Counted from the stretch's first letter, positions 47,756 through 60,437 are shown. The stretch: DNA of 64,000 nucleotides from Budorcas taxicolor (GCF_023091745.1 NC_068910.1:136851170-136915169); one strand, 5' to 3'. Notes: a model not told the origin generated them from the sequence alone. Program-made: numbers and translations.

Positions 47756-49584
47756 TTGTTGATGTTTATCACCATGTTCTTACATAACCCCTTGCCTTAT
47801 TCCTCATAGTGTCTGTGGTATTCACTACAGTAATACAAAGTTTAAAAAATAAAAGCGAATAGAGACTCAGGGCCAGGAAGTAAATGTATAGAAAATGAAA
47901 GCTTAGGTGTCATAGTAAAAGATATAAAGACATGCATATTTGCAGAAGTGGCTCTTCGGTCTGGTGGCCAGTGGCTGAAGAGGGAAATTCAGTTCGCTGG
48001 TGGCAAAGAGGGAAATTGTCCTCATTCACATAGGCATTACCCTCATCAGAGGGGCACAGGCAAAGCTTCTCCAAGCATTGACTTATGAATGAAAACTTTT
48101 ATTTCTCTTTTATTAGAGAAAATGAACTCTAACTTCTAAACACTTGGCCCTTTAGATGGGCCCATCGGACACAAGGGAAATCTTCATCCCAGGTCTTTTG
48201 TGTAAACTTTAACTCTTTAGAATCAATTGCACATTTTATATTTTGGTTTGTGATCAACTCTCATTAGCCAAGCAGGGATGAATCATGTCACTTACATTTT
48301 TTACAGCTGAAGTTTTATATCACCTTGAAAACCTCTTATGAACAAAATCCTGTGCTCGCAATAGGGATCTGTGGTTTCTTCTAAGGGGTGCCTGTGTTGC
48401 TCTTGCTCCTGGTGAGCAGATGTGCAGTTGTGGACGCCTTTCCAGTCTGCTCTTGGTGCGTGCGGAGCCGTTGGACTGTGAACTTGGTCACGTTTGCAGT
48501 GGCGCGGGCTGCTCCCCTTGGCCAGACTGGCCCATATCGTGCTCTGGGGCCGGGAGGGGCCTCAGGGACTGTCCCCAGAGGCTGACCCTTATCTGTTTGT
48601 TTGCTTGTTTCCAAGGGCTACAGAGCCAGGAAGAGGAATACAGACCCCATAGAAAGAAAAAGGAACAGGAAATTGTTCAAAAGGGAGTGATGAAATGAGA
48701 AAAGCAACAGGAAACGGCTCGGGAATCAGGGGAGGCATCAGTCAAAGGAAAGAAGTCTTGAGGACCAGGCGGGCCAGAGGAGTAAATCCTCCCCAAACCT
48801 CTGGGACTCCTCCTATGCAGACCCTGACCAGCCAGGTCTCCAGGGTGGAAGTGGTGTCACTGGTTACTGAGGGACTGTCTGTGCCACTCCCTGCCCTGGC
48901 TTCAGTGCAGATCTGGGGGTCTGGAGTTAGAAATGAATCTGTGTCCATCTGAGCCAGACCCTCCCAGACATGCTGTGTGTCCCCCTTCCCTCCATGCACC
49001 TCTCCTGCTCCCCTCCTCCCTCTGAAAGGTCAGGAGTGCTCTCCCGGGGACCCCCGGAGTCACAGATTGCTCCTTGGTGCTGCTCAGACATCCCTTCCCC
49101 TCACCAGCAGCTCTGTCTCTCCACTTCACTCCTGTCCTGTTCTGTCCTGGCCTGGGGCTGCCCTGTGTGAGGGAGATGAAGTGGGAGGGAGGGAGAGTGA
49201 GGTGCCACATGGGGGCACAGCGTTCTCAGAGGTGCATACCAGTCACCCAGCATGAAGGGTGCAAACACGGGACTTCCTGGGGCAGAAGCCACACAGGAAA
49301 TTGTTGGTAATTGTGGCTTGCTCTGAAATTTGTACCACATCTTCGGTACTCTGGGTGAAATTTGGGAAATCACCTTTTAGTGTTTCTGTCACAGGAAGGA
49401 TGAAATTGGGTCCCCATTTATAAAGACTCTGCTCTCCTCTGGCCATGTCAGACTAGTTTGTTTCTATTTCTTGGGGTTGATTATCCATTTGTGACCTAAT
49501 AGTATCTACTCTGGGATTGTGTCTTATCACCATTTATCCTCACCCCTTACCAACTCCCATGAGGATGCACATGCATGTGTGATT
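47756..49584 (+). other. Unique intron sequence
   Basis: Unique intron. The GC-rich stretch 48380-48570 opens several overlapping short frames with no protein-like content. Confidence 0.5.
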
Positions 49585-49608
49585 GCGCGCGCACGCACAC
49601 GCACATGC

Positions 49609-49643
<35 letters not shown>
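49585..49643 (+). repeat. (CA)n microsatellite with CG-rich head
   Basis: A compound alternating purine-pyrimidine tract: gcgcgcgcacgcac, interrupted cacgcacatg units, then about 15 pure CA units. It is likely polymorphic and could adopt Z-DNA. Confidence 0.95.
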
Positions 49644-49644
<1 letters not shown>

Positions 49645-51512
49645 CTAACTAACTGATTCTTTGGCCAAGATTCAGGTTCAGTTTAAATAGGATTTGACTG
49701 CAAAGTAGTCCTTGAACTTCACTATCCTTCAGACTATTGAACACTGCAGTTTTTAGCAGACATAAGGGAGTAGTTATGTTGGCTCAGAGAATTTCAGGGT
49801 TGGAAACTGGTTTGATCCCTTCGTCAGTTCTTGAATCTCCCACGTGGCATCCCCAGAGCGTGAGGTTGTCCAGTGCAGCCTGCTTGGACTCCTAATGATA
49901 GGGAGCTGCCGGCACCAGGAGCAGCCTCTTTCATCTTCAGACATGTTTTGGTTTTAGAAAGTTCTTTCTTACATTGTCCAAAACCTGCTTTTATCTGTTG
50001 GTGCTTATACCAACTCTTGACCTCAGTGAAGAAGCCTAGTTCCTTTATTTTAGAAATTCAAAGGAGGCTTTCAATCAGGGGAAACAGCTCTGGTTTCCTC
50101 GTGTGCTCCCCACAGGAAACATTTCTAGACTGCTCACGGTCCAGGTGCCTGCTTCTGGGGTGCTCCCGTTGGTCTCTGCCCCCATCCAAATATGGGGCCC
50201 AGGTCGGAACACAGTTCTTCAGAGGTGGGCACTGGGAGAGGGGCAGATGCAAACCAGAGGAAGGAGCAAGGTGGCATTCTCATTTGCCTCTGTGGATGGA
50301 GCTGCGGGAGGTCTGTAGCTGCGTCCTGCTGGGAATGCAGTGCTCACAGACATAGCAGATCTCTGTATATCCCCTCTGTTGTGGTTGGCCCTGTACCAGA
50401 ATAGAACCCCCAGATTTGAGAACAGATAGTGAGACTTCCTGGGGAGAGCAGGGCAGGCTTCCTGAACTGGTCTAAGAATGACTTAAGAGAGTAGGGAAAG
50501 GAGACAGGTGTGGGGTTTTATGATGGTTGTGGGTGCAGTTGGAGTGAAGACTGCACAGGCCAGGACTAGTGTGGTTTGAACATCCCACCAGCATCAAAGG
50601 AAGGAACCTCTGGGCTTTCTTGTCCGCTTGTCCCGGTGTGGGGGTGGAAGAGGAAGATGAGGCTTGAATGCTGTCCACACTGAAATATTGAAAAGTGGAG
50701 CCACACAACCATTCTTTGCTTCCTGACCTCGAGCCTGCTGGGTCTGCTGCCCTACCTTCTAACAAGTCCTTGTGGAAATAGTTAACACAGGAAGTCTGCA
50801 GAGAGAATCCTGACCTTATGCCCTTGAGGTCGTCTTGCAGTCAAGGATCTCCTTCAGACCCTGTTCCCTGGGCTGGGGATGGAAGAAGGGTGAGGCACAT
50901 ACCCAACAGACACATGATGCCTAATGCATGCCATGAACGTACGGGAGAACTACATCGACAGATACTGTACGGGAGCAAGTATTTCTGCACAGACACAAGG
51001 ATGAGGGGTTTGGCAGGACACCTGCTCTAGCCTGCAGAAGGGTTGGAGCCTGAGGAGGTGGCACGGTGTCCCTGCTGTGCTGGAGAGGGGATGTCAGCAG
51101 TGAGGGGTTTGAGAGCTCCTTCCCACTGGTTCTGAGTAGCTGGCCATGTCCTACATCACATTTCAGCAGAAAATGTAGGCATGTGTCCTGTGAGGTAAGG
51201 AGTGTTGCCGTAGGAACGGTGACTTGCCTCTCCTTGCTGAGCTACCCGCATTGTTGGTTCCAGCCTCAAACTTCTCCCTTTTGCCTGCTGAGAGTCTCTG
51301 GGTGGGCACAGGGGAGGCAGTGCACGCAGGCTCTGCTGGGAGACGCAAACTCACATCACTCTCCTCCAGGTCTCCAGCCTCCTCAGTGTCAGCTCTTCTC
51401 TGAATGTGAGGGACTGGGGACGCCGAGGAAGCTTCACAGACGTGAGAAATTAATCAAGTGATACCAGTGTGGTGGAGAGCTGGTGCGTGCTGATGGTCGA
51501 CAGGCAAGGAAA
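49644..51512 (+). other. Unique intron sequence
   Basis: No recognised gene or transposon. Open frames on both strands are short and not protein-like. Confidence 0.5.
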
Positions 51513-52316
51513 CCACAGTCGAAAGAGACACATGTACCCCAATGGTTATGGAAACACTGTTTACAGCAGCTAGGACATGGAAGCAACCTAGGCAGCCATC
51601 GGCAGAAGAATGGAAAAGGAAGCTGTGGTACATATACACAATGGAATATTACTCAGCTATGAAAAGGAACGCATTTGACTCAGTCCTAATGAGGTGGATG
51701 AAACTGGAGCTTATTATACAGAGTGAAGAAAGTCAGAAAGAGAAACACCAATACAGTATATTACTGCATATATATGGAATTTAGAAAGATAGGAACGATG
51801 ATCCTATAGGCAAGACAGCAAAAGAGACACAGAGGTAAAGAACAGACCTTTGGACTATATGGGAGAAAGCGTGAAAGTGAAAGTCACTCAGTCGTGTCCA
51901 ACTCTTTGTGACCCCATGGACTGTGCAGTCCATGGAATTCTCCAGGCCAGAATACTGGAGTGCGAAGTCGTTCCCGTCTACAGATCTTGCCAACCCAGGT
52001 TTCCCGCATTGCAGGTGGATTCTTTTCCAGCTGAGCCACCAAGGAAGCCCAGGTGGGATGATTTGAGAGAATAGCACTAGAAGCGTGTGTTACCACATGT
52101 AAAATAGATGACAGTGCAAGTTCGATGCATGATGCGGGGCACTCAGAGCTGGTGGTGCTCTCAACCTAGAGGGATAGGAGGGCTAGGGCTAGGGTGTTCA
52201 GGAGGGGCGGACACATGTGCACCCGTGGCTGATTCAGGTCGATGTGTGGCAAAAACCACCACAATGTTGTAAAGTAATTATCCTTCAATTAAGATGAATA
52301 AATTAATTTTTGAAAG
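51513..52316 (+). pseudogene. Ruminant L1 (L1_BT-like) 5'-truncated copy with ORF2 tail
   Basis: A sense L1 3' end. The open part 51542-51784 encodes the last portion of L1 ORF2 (LWYIYTMEYYSAMKRN and following), and the rest is 3' UTR ending ttgtaaagtaattatccttc plus an A-rich tail. A Bov-tA is inserted in the 3' UTR. Flanks aaggaaa at about 51506 and again near 52317 may be the target duplication. The copy lacks endonuclease and reverse-transcriptase domains and is dead. Confidence 0.88.
51871..52050 (-). mobile_element. Bov-tA SINE inside L1 3' UTR
   Basis: A reverse copy from gtgaaagtgaaagtcactca to gagccaccaaggaagccc with a shortened middle. It is younger than its host L1. Confidence 0.95.
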
Positions 52317-53194
52317 AAGGAAATCCCCATCTGAATACCTACAGATACAGCAAAGTCAACACACAGCCCAGAGCTGTCTTCCTCTCCCCAGATTTGCCCT
52401 TCTTATCTTGGCAAATGATAGGTTGCCTGAGCCAGAAACAAAGGGTTCACCTTAGATTCCCTTCCTGCCTTGTTCCCCCTTAGATTGTCACAAAGCCTCA
52501 CCAGTTCTTTATACTTCTGTCCCTCTCTCTCTTTTTCTAGGTATTGAATGAGTTTACTTGTTTGGCAATAGGCAAAATTATATATACAGTTTTCTTTTTT
52601 TCTTCCAGTTTTATTGAGATATAATTGACACATAGCTCTACATTTAAGCTATTGTGATGCACAGCATCGTAATTTGACTTACATGCCTCATGAAATGCCT
52701 TACACGTGCCTCTTGCTGGCTTCTGCCCCCTGCTCCTGTCCACAGGGCTGGGGCTCAGTCAGTGCACACTGCATGGCCATCCCGCTTGTAAAAAATTTTA
52801 AATACTTTCATTCTGGTTGGTAAATTGACTCCCTTCCCTGCAAGACCCAGTGACGCTGGCCTGTGGGCCTCCAGGATCCTGCTTAGTGCTCAGTCGGCTT
52901 CCTTTGCCATTAGTTGGCCTTGCCTTGTGCTCTGTCCACCTGAGGCCCCTTTTGTTCCCAGTGAGGTCTTGCCAGTTGTCCTCTGAGGGCATGGGTTCAG
53001 TTTTACCTGCTGGGTGTCTTTCTCTGACCTTCTTCTCCCTAGCAGAATTCACTGCCCACCTCTGTGGCCCTGAGCACCCAGCCCTGCTGGCTTTGAGGAT
53101 TGACTGTTTTATTCACCCCCCATGAGACACAGAGCCCCTTAAGTGAATAGCTCTTTCCCAGGTAAATCTGGTTCTGGGAAGGTCTTGTATTTCA
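52317..53194 (-). other. Intron sequence with L1 3' fragment at 52595-52715
   Basis: ttttattgagatataattga, gatgcacagcatcgtaattt and gacttacatgcctcatgaaa mark an antisense L1 3' end. The remainder is unique. Confidence 0.55.
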
Positions 53195-53300
53195 AAATGG
53201 TATTTGTTGAATGTGTTGAGTGCTGTGCTCAGTGCTAACGTTTATAAATCCTCATGGCGTCTACAGTCACCCTGGAGGGGCTGACCCTAAGTAAGTAAAC
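53195..53300 (-). mobile_element. MIR SINE fragment
   Basis: Antisense MIR: gagtgctgtgctcagtgcta and ataaatcctcatggcgtcta. Confidence 0.5.
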
Positions 53301-53575
53301 AATTAAATGTATAACTGAAAATTGTACAAAAGTCCTAAGGGGACAGAGAATGGGGTGTATAGAGCAAGAGAGTTTAGGGCTATTCCTGGACTTGGTCTGC
53401 AGAGTTCTTCAGTCCAGGACCCTCCTCCTCAGCCGCTTATGGAAGTGAAAGGCTTATCCTCTTTTGAAGGTCTGGGGACTTGAGATGGAAATGGGGAAGG
53501 GAGAATGAGCTCTTTCTGGCTGCCAGTGGCAAGGCTGTTTCTTGGCTGCTCTGACTTGGTTTTTAAGAAGCTGAT

Positions 53576-53780
53576 GCACATGCATGCATGCTCAGTCTGA
53601 CTCTTTGCAACCCCGCTGATTGTAGCCTGCCAGGTTCCTCTGTCCATGGGGTTCTCCAGGCAAGAGTATTGGAATGGGTTGCCATTTCCTCCTCCAGAGG
53701 ATCTTCCCAACCGAGGGATTAAACCCATGTCTCCTGCCTTGGCAGGTGGCTTTTTTACCACTGAACCACTTGGGAATCCC
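53576..53780 (-). mobile_element. Bov-tA SINE
   Basis: A reverse copy with a diverged tail (gcatgcatgctcagtctgac) and head complement accactgaaccacttgggaa. Confidence 0.93.
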
Positions 53781-55486
53781 TGGGATGATCTACAGTCTGC
53801 ATTAAAAAAAAAAATTACCAGAGCAGCATCCATGTGACCTGGGTCCTCTTTGTGCCATGGGTTTCCTGTCCTTCTGCCCAGCTGGGTGACTCTGCCCCCT
53901 GCAAAGTGAGAAAGCCAAAGGCTGTGTCCACAGCATCCTTGCTGACACGGGCTCTGTGGTCCATTCCCCACCTGTGGACGACACCACGAGAGTGACCCCT
54001 GGTCCCTTTCCTTCAGGGGAGGGTGGGCGTGGCCTCTGATAGACGATAGGAGTGGCTCTGTGGCTGGAGCTGGTGCGCCCTGGTCGGCGAGTGAGTGCTC
54101 AGTAAGGAGGGGCAGTGCTGCACTCTTTAAACTGTGATTCCCTGGAGCCCATATGAGCCTGTGTTGTTTGACTGCCAGGGTGAGGTGGTGAAGGAAGGTA
54201 ATTGGGAGAAATGGGAAGCTCACTGGATATTTGAAAACCAGACAGAAAGTGAAAGAACATTGAAATGATGCTTTTAATCATAGAGAATATAGAATCCAGC
54301 TAATAAATACAGTTTCATGCCAGGTCTTAGGCGCATATTGAGGGCACCTTGGGAGATGGTCTTCTGCCGGCTGTCATAAACCTCATTGTTGTTCGGCGTC
54401 GGGAGCCCCTGAGGTCAGCTGCTTCCCTGGCGTGTGTGCTGTGATGGTGCTTGTAGGGTGAGAGCCCACAGGGGCCTGAGGGGTTCTGCAGGTGAGGAAG
54501 TGGACTCTACCACTGCGAGGCGGAGCATGCATGACTGCCACAGCTTCCCGGCCTCTTGGGAAACCGCAGGGTCTGGTCTGTGCTGTCAGGACTGCAGCCT
54601 GAGGCTCGCAGGGTGTGTCCAGCTCCCTGGGGCCTCTGGTGGCCCCCCCTTCCTATCCAGCCGAGAGCCCAGTGGAGAGCAGGGCGGCGAGTGGCTTGGG
54701 CAGCTCTCCTTCTGGTCTTGAGGTTTCCCCATCTCTGGAGTCAGCCAGGATGGACTTAGGGAGGTTTGATCAGGTGAGAGGCAGTTGACTTTGGCCTAGC
54801 TGCAGAGAGCGCCCATGTCTTTGGAATGCTTTCTTTGGATCCCCGGGTCTTCGTGGCCACAGGTGGCTGTGTGTGGCCCACCTCCTAGCTGACAGTGTGT
54901 GCATTGTCCCCACTGGGCAGTTGAGAGCAGAGAAGTCCTTTTCTCAGGAGACTCATGTGATTTCTTGGTACCCAGTGGGGAGTTTGGGGCTCACAGCCCC
55001 AGGTAAAGGGACCTCAACTTTGTTCCCCACCAAACTGGGTGAGTCCAGCCAGACAGTCCCAGAGAAGCTTAAACTCATGTGTCCACAGCAGCACACCATT
55101 CTGACCTGTGACATTAAAGCAGAGACCTCTCTGGTCTCGCCTCTTGCCTCTGCCTTTTAACTGTCTCCCTCCCCAGTCTGGCTTGGGAGGGCCATGCCTT
55201 CTGCAGGCCTGATCTTATTAGTCTTGTGATCAGTAACTTCTCTGGTTTCCTGCCAAGACCTGGCACTGGAATCTTCCATGAAGTGTCCCCAGACTGCCTT
55301 TCCAGCCTCATCTTCCCCTGCACCCCTCATATATCCTTTACTCCAGGCAAACTGTCTCACTTTCTGCTCTCCCAGCAAGCCTTCTAGGCTTTCATGTCCC
55401 TGCCTTTGCTATTGCTGGTCTCTCCTTTTCTAATGCCTGTTCCCACACAGACAGACTCTGCTTCCTATCTGCTTTTCAAAGTCTGT
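53781..55486 (+). other. Unique intron sequence
   Basis: GC-rich unique intron. The 264-codon minus-strand frame that spans 53429-54223 runs through the adjacent SINE and is not a gene. Confidence 0.5.
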
Positions 55487-55835
55487 TGTGGACTGGACTA
55501 TATCCCCTCAAATTCCTTAGCCTCCAATATGATGGTATTTGGAGATGGGGCTGTTGGGAGTCATTAGGGTTAAATGAGGTTATAAGGGTGGGGTCCTGGC
55601 CTCCTGATTGGATTGATGTCTTATCAAGAGGGAGCCACAGCAGAGCACTGTCTCTCTGAGTGAGCCCAGAGGAAAGGCCCCGTGAGTTCACAGAGAGAAG
55701 GTGGCATCTGCAATCTGGGATGAGAGCTCTCTTCAGAAACCGAATCTGCCTCCACCTTGATCATGGCCTCCAGCCTCCGGAACTGAGAAAGTCAGCATCC
55801 ATGGTTTAGGCCTCCCTGGCATTTGTTAGGCAGCT
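55487..55835 (+). mobile_element. MaLR/MLT1-type LTR remnant
   Basis: Ordered landmarks: tgtggactggactatatccc, atgatggtatttggagatgg, gttaaatgaggttataaggg, gaggaaaggccccgtgag and tgatcatggcctccagcctc. Ancient, non-coding solo LTR-like sequence. Confidence 0.6.
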
Positions 55836-56584
55836 GGTGCAGACGAAGGCAACCTGCCTCCCTCCCCCCTACAAATACCATCTCTCTGCACCCACAGCAC
55901 TGCCTCTCCCTCCTGGACACTTGGCTCAGGCTTCCTGGGATCCTTATTGTTGTTAATTAATTTCCACCACTAGTCCGTCAGCAGTTTGAGGGTAGGGACC
56001 TTGTTTTGCTTATCTGATTCAGAGTGCCAGGTATTATATGTTTAGTCAGTTAATAATTGAATGAATTAATACACATGGACACTCACCCCCTACTCCTTGC
56101 CAGTTGGCTGTTAGACTGCAGATAGTCCTTTTGTGGCTACTTTTCAGAAATTTCTGCTCTTAGTGATCATTTAACCTGATCCCTCCAGGGTATTAACATA
56201 TGGAAGGTGGAGGGGACTCTTGGTGTCATTTTCTCACCCTCATTATGCCTTGGTTTGCCTGAATGTGTAGCTTTTCTCAGCTCGGTTGGTGAGAGGAAAG
56301 GAATTGCTGTGATAGCACAGAGGAGAGCCAGGCCAGGGTCAGACCCAGTCCACCATGACAAGGAGAGAGAGCATGTGTCCCTAAGCCTTCTTGGCTTTGT
56401 CTTCTCCAGGAAGAGGCAGCGAGTCCTCTGTCTCGACCCCAGCCTCACAGAGGCTAGGTGATGAAGTGGGTCTCTCATGGGTGGCGGTTGAGCACAGCCC
56501 AGAAAAGCCCAGGTGGCATGTCCCATTAGGTACCAGGACAGCCAGGTGGCGACAGAGCCATGGAAAGGAGCCAAGTCTACTGAG
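55836..56584 (+). other. Unique intron sequence
   Basis: Nothing recognisable beyond intron. Confidence 0.5.
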
Positions 56585-56710
56585 CGGTGCTTAGTCACTC
56601 AGTCATGTTCGACTCTTTGTGACCCCATGGACTGTAGCCCACCAGGCTCCTCTGCCCATGGGATTCTCCAGGCAAGAATACTGGAGTGGGTGGCCATTGC
56701 CTTCTGCAGG
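56585..56710 (-). mobile_element. Bov-tA/BovA SINE body split by BovB
   Basis: A reverse BovA body (gtcactcagtcatgttcgac to gccattgccttctgcagg) stops where a BovB begins. Its last 17 bases reappear at 57564-57580 after the BovB, and possible SINE remnant continues weakly beyond. Confidence 0.92.
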
Positions 56711-57563
56711 TTTAGTTCAGCTCAGTTGCTCAGTCGTGTCCAACTCTTTGGGACCCCATGAACCGCAGCACGCCAGGCCTCCTTGTCCATCACCAACTCC
56801 CGGAGGCTACCCAAACTCATGTCTGTTGAGTTGCTGATGCCATCTAATCGTCTCATCCTCTGTCGTCCCCTTCTCCTCCTGCCCTCAATCTTTCCCAGCA
56901 TCAGGGTCTTTTCAAATGAGTCAGCTCTTCGCATCAGGTGGCCAAAGTATTGGAGTTTCAGCTTCAACATCAGCCCTTCCAATGAACACCCAGGACTGAT
57001 TTCCTTCAGGATGGACTGGTTGGATCTCCTTGCAGTCCAAGGGACTCTCAGGAGGCTTCCCCAATGCCACAGTTCAAAAGCATCAATTCTTCGGCGCTCA
57101 GCTTTCTTTATAGTCCAACTCTCACATCCATACATGACCACTGAAAAAACCATAGCCTTGACTAGACAGACCTTTGTTGGCAAAGTAATGTCTCTGCTTT
57201 TTAATCTGCTGTCTAGGTTGGTCATAACTTTTCTTCCAAGGAGTAAGTGTCTTTTAATTTCATGGCTGCAGTCACCATCTGCAGTGATTTTGGAGCCCCC
57301 CAAAATAAAGTCAGCCACTGTTTCCCCATCTATTTCCCATGAAGTGATGGGACTGGATGCCATGATCTTAGTTTTCTGAATGTTGTGCTTTAAGCCAACT
57401 TTTTCACTCTCCTCTCTCACTTTCATCAAGAGGCTTTTTAGTTCCTCTTCACTTTCTGCCATAAGGGTGGTGTCATGTGCATATCTGAGGTTATTGATAT
57501 TTCTCCCGGCAATCTTGATTCCAGCTTGTGCTTCATCTAGCCCAGCGTTTCTCATGATGGTGT
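56711..57563 (-). mobile_element. BovB LINE 3' copy with 17-bp target-site duplication
   Basis: An 853-bp 5'-truncated reverse copy. The perfect 17-mer ccattgccttctgcagg flanks it (56694-56710 and 57564-57580). It is one of the better-preserved BovB copies in the window. Confidence 0.96.
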
Positions 57564-57567
57564 CCAT
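56722..57567 (-). pseudogene. BovB reverse transcriptase, C-terminal fragment (open but inactive)
   Basis: A 281-codon frame is open along almost the whole BovB copy. It starts inside reverse-transcriptase domain palm motifs (INNLRYAHDTTLMAES) and runs through FILGGSKITADGDCSHEIKR, MVFSVVMYGCESWTIKKAER and the arginine-rich GRRRRGRQRMRRLDGISN tail. The first ATG lies in the duplicated host target sequence, not in the element. The catalytic YADD box reads YAHD (codon 57475-57477), and the endonuclease domain and most of the reverse transcriptase are absent, so it cannot retrotranspose. Confidence 0.93.
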
Positions 57568-57589
57568 TGCCTTCTGCAGGGGATGTTGT

Positions 57590-59604
57590 TAAATCCAGCT
57601 GCTCCGATGCCCTGCCTGAAGCCCCTGGCAGGTTTGGTACCTGCTTTGCCCTTTGGCTCCGACTGCCACACTTCTCTCCCCTTTCTCTACTCACATGTGC
57701 TAAAGGTATTCCCTGAGTTGTCACTCATACTCCTTTTGCCTTCTCTTCCCCCAGATCATTGCATTTCCGTTTCCCCATCTTGCAGGTCTCAGCTCAAGTG
57801 CTGCTTGTTCCAATGGCCCTCTCTGCGCCCCCCGTTTCAGGGCCCCCCACAGTGTCACGTTGCCCCGACACTGAGTTTCATCCCCACAGCCCCTCCTGCT
57901 GGCTAAAGTCATCCTGTGCAGACTGACAATGACACAGAAGTGGAGCCCTGGCCTCCCATTTCCCTGCTGTTGTCTGCAGTGGGGAGAAGTGCCTGGCATA
58001 CAGTGGGGGATAATAACTATTTGTTGACCCATCGAAAGAATGCTGATTTGTTTGTCGTGAACAGGGAGGTTTCTGGTGTCCTAGGACTGTGTGCAGGGGG
58101 CACTGGCTGTGGGTGCTGCTGGAGGGCAGTCCCTCGGTGGGGCTGGTATGGCACTGCCCTGGGCCTGGAGGGAGTGCTCGGCTATGCTCATGCCAAGCAG
58201 TGCCTAGAGATCAGCTTCTTAGGGGAGCCTCTTCCCTCCTGAGTGGTTTGCTTCTAGCAGTATTGAGTTTCCATTTTTATGACAGCATCTGAAGCCTCAT
58301 TAGATGCAGAAGGAAAATTTGGTGCAGGTCCAGATTTTTCTTTCAAAAAAGAGAAAGCTCTGTCCTTGATTAGAACCTCACAGCTCTGCCTGAGCTCAAA
58401 GTGCTTTTGACAGTCGGGAAGACCCTAAAGTTGTAGAGACCTTGTTTATATTCAAGGAGTTTCAGTTACCAAGCATCATGGCTGTACTTCAGATGTAAGT
58501 GGAGGTGTAAGTATTTTAAAAAGAAGTAAAATCGCCCTCTCTTCCACAGAAAAGGAACATTCTTTTTTTCTTGGTATGTGTTTGCTGTTTCTGTGACCAG
58601 TCACAGACACTCCTGGCTTTATAGTTGAAAAATCATTTGGAAATAGTTTTAAGATTGTTCAAGTCTTCCTTCACTGACAGTTACCAGACTCTTTACTTGG
58701 ATGTTCATCACTGGAGACTTGAATAATGTCACAGGTAACTGTTAGATGAATTGTTTAGGGGGAACTTCATCTCCTAATGCTGGACTGGAATATTCATAAG
58801 GTACATTTGCCCTGACCCAGCATTCCAGGAGCCAGACCATAAACACTGACCTCTGAGTAGGGGAGAAAAGGGGCAGCCCATGGCCTCCCTGCTTAATGAG
58901 AGCAGTGCAGGTTTAGAGAACAGGCCAGCCTCCAATCACTGGACGCCCTCATGCCAAGAAAAGGTTAAAATGTCATATATTTCCGTAGGAATGCCGAACT
59001 TTTTCCTTGATGCAGGCATTCAGGAAATTAAACCACAAGAAAGGCCAAGTCGAATTTCTTAATCCACCCCAAACAATGAAATGTGAAGTGTGGGTTTATG
59101 GTTGGAAAGTGACTGGGTAAAAATAGCACCAACTGACTCAACACATCAGCCTCCTCAGGCTCCCAGAGCCTCTGATGCGTGTGGACTCTGCTCACAGACG
59201 CCCGTGTGGTTGGCGCTGGCCTTCCTTTGGGAAGCCGGGGCAGCCCAAGAACTCGGTGCCTGTTTCTTCATCTGCTGTCTGTGTTCCCTGCTCTCTCCAT
59301 ACTCTATTCCAGAAGCGTCCGGTCCAGGCTCACCAGTGTCCTTTGGTGGACATGACTCAGAGGGAGGCCCCCTGGCTGCCTTTGGTGTTGGGTTTAGATG
59401 GTCTCTGTGTTTGGGGCTGTGGCATCTTATTGCCTTCAGCCATCACTGTCCACCGGAGGTTTACATAGTTGCTCACCTGACCGGGGTGGGGAGAATTGCT
59501 CTGCCTCGGGCTATATCTCCCTTGCCTGAGCTTTCCTGTTTGTGCTCTCCCATCTTCATGTATCTTATAGCTAATCTTTTGGGGATTCCTCTAGGCCTGG
59601 AGCT
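57590..59604 (+). other. Unique intron sequence
   Basis: Unique intron. A 178-codon frame at 59090-59626 runs into the following SINE's CTG tail and is not protein-like. Confidence 0.5.
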
Positions 59605-59868
59605 CTGCTGCTGCTGCTGCTGCTAAGTCGCTTCAGTCGTGTCCAACTCTGTGTGACCCCATAGACGGCAGCCCACCAGGCTCCCCCGTCCCTGAGATTC
59701 TCCAGGCAAGAACACGAGTGGGTTGCCATTTCCTTCTCCAGTGCATGAAAGTGAAAAGTGAAAGTGAAGTCGCTCAGTCGGGTCTGACTCTTCGCAACCC
59801 CATGGACTGCAGCCTACCAGGCTCCTCCATCCATGGGATTTTCCAGGCAAGAGTACTGGAGTGGGGCA
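59605..59868 (-). mobile_element. Bov-A2 dimeric SINE
   Basis: A reverse copy starting with a (CTG)n tract (complement of the AGC tail) at about 59605-59624, with two BovA units joined near 59745. It is truncated at its 5' end near tggggcaattt. Confidence 0.94.
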
Positions 59869-60026
59869 ATTTGGCCTCTGAGAGGCTCATCCCAATAGAC
59901 CTGAGGGTTTTTATAAGCTGCTCAGATTCCCAGAGCACCTACCACTTGCCTGGAACTTCCAAGATGTCCTCAGCAAGAGGAGATGGGGAAATTATAGTAT
60001 AAATGCAATTAGATAAATAACAGGAA

Positions 60027-60234
60027 TGGCTGCCCGGGTGGCTCAGCCATAAAAAATCCACCTGCCAGTGCAGGAGACGAGGGTTTGATCCCTGGGTCAA
60101 GAAGATCCCCCGGAGAAGGAAATGGCAACCTATTCCAGTATTCTTGCCTGGGAAATCCCATGGACAGAGCAGCCTGGTGGGCTACAATCCATAGGGTCGC
60201 AGAAGAGTCGAGTATGACCTGGCAACTAACAAGT
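60027..60234 (+). mobile_element. Bov-tA SINE
   Basis: A sense copy with a variant head (ggctgcccgggtggctcagc). Flanks ataacaggaa and gtaataggaa suggest a diverged target duplication. Confidence 0.94.
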
Positions 60235-60437
60235 AATAGGAAAAAGAAACCAGATGAGAGCAACTCCTAGCTTACTGTCTGCCTTTTCTTTTTCAAAAAC
60301 ATGTATTTGGAAATCCAGAAAACCACCTTATGGTGAAGTAGGAGAAAGGTAGAAGTTTCTAGAAGGACTTGTCTTAGGAAAAAGAGTATAAAAGTGAGTA
60401 ACTCTGGCTAGTTCAAGAAGACTCTTAAAGAGCCTGG

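Noticed and set aside
48388..48698. GC-rich frames on both strands
   Set aside because: Low-complexity composition, no conserved motif, and mutually overlapping frames typical of chance.
53429..54223. A 264-codon open frame on the minus strand
   Set aside because: It runs through a Bov-tA SINE (53576-53780) and GC-rich intron, shows no domain, and its SINE-derived middle repeats peptides seen in many other SINE shadows.
59090..59626. A 178-codon plus-strand frame ending in poly-cysteine
   Set aside because: The cysteine run is the CTG tract of a Bov-A2 SINE. The rest is not protein-like.
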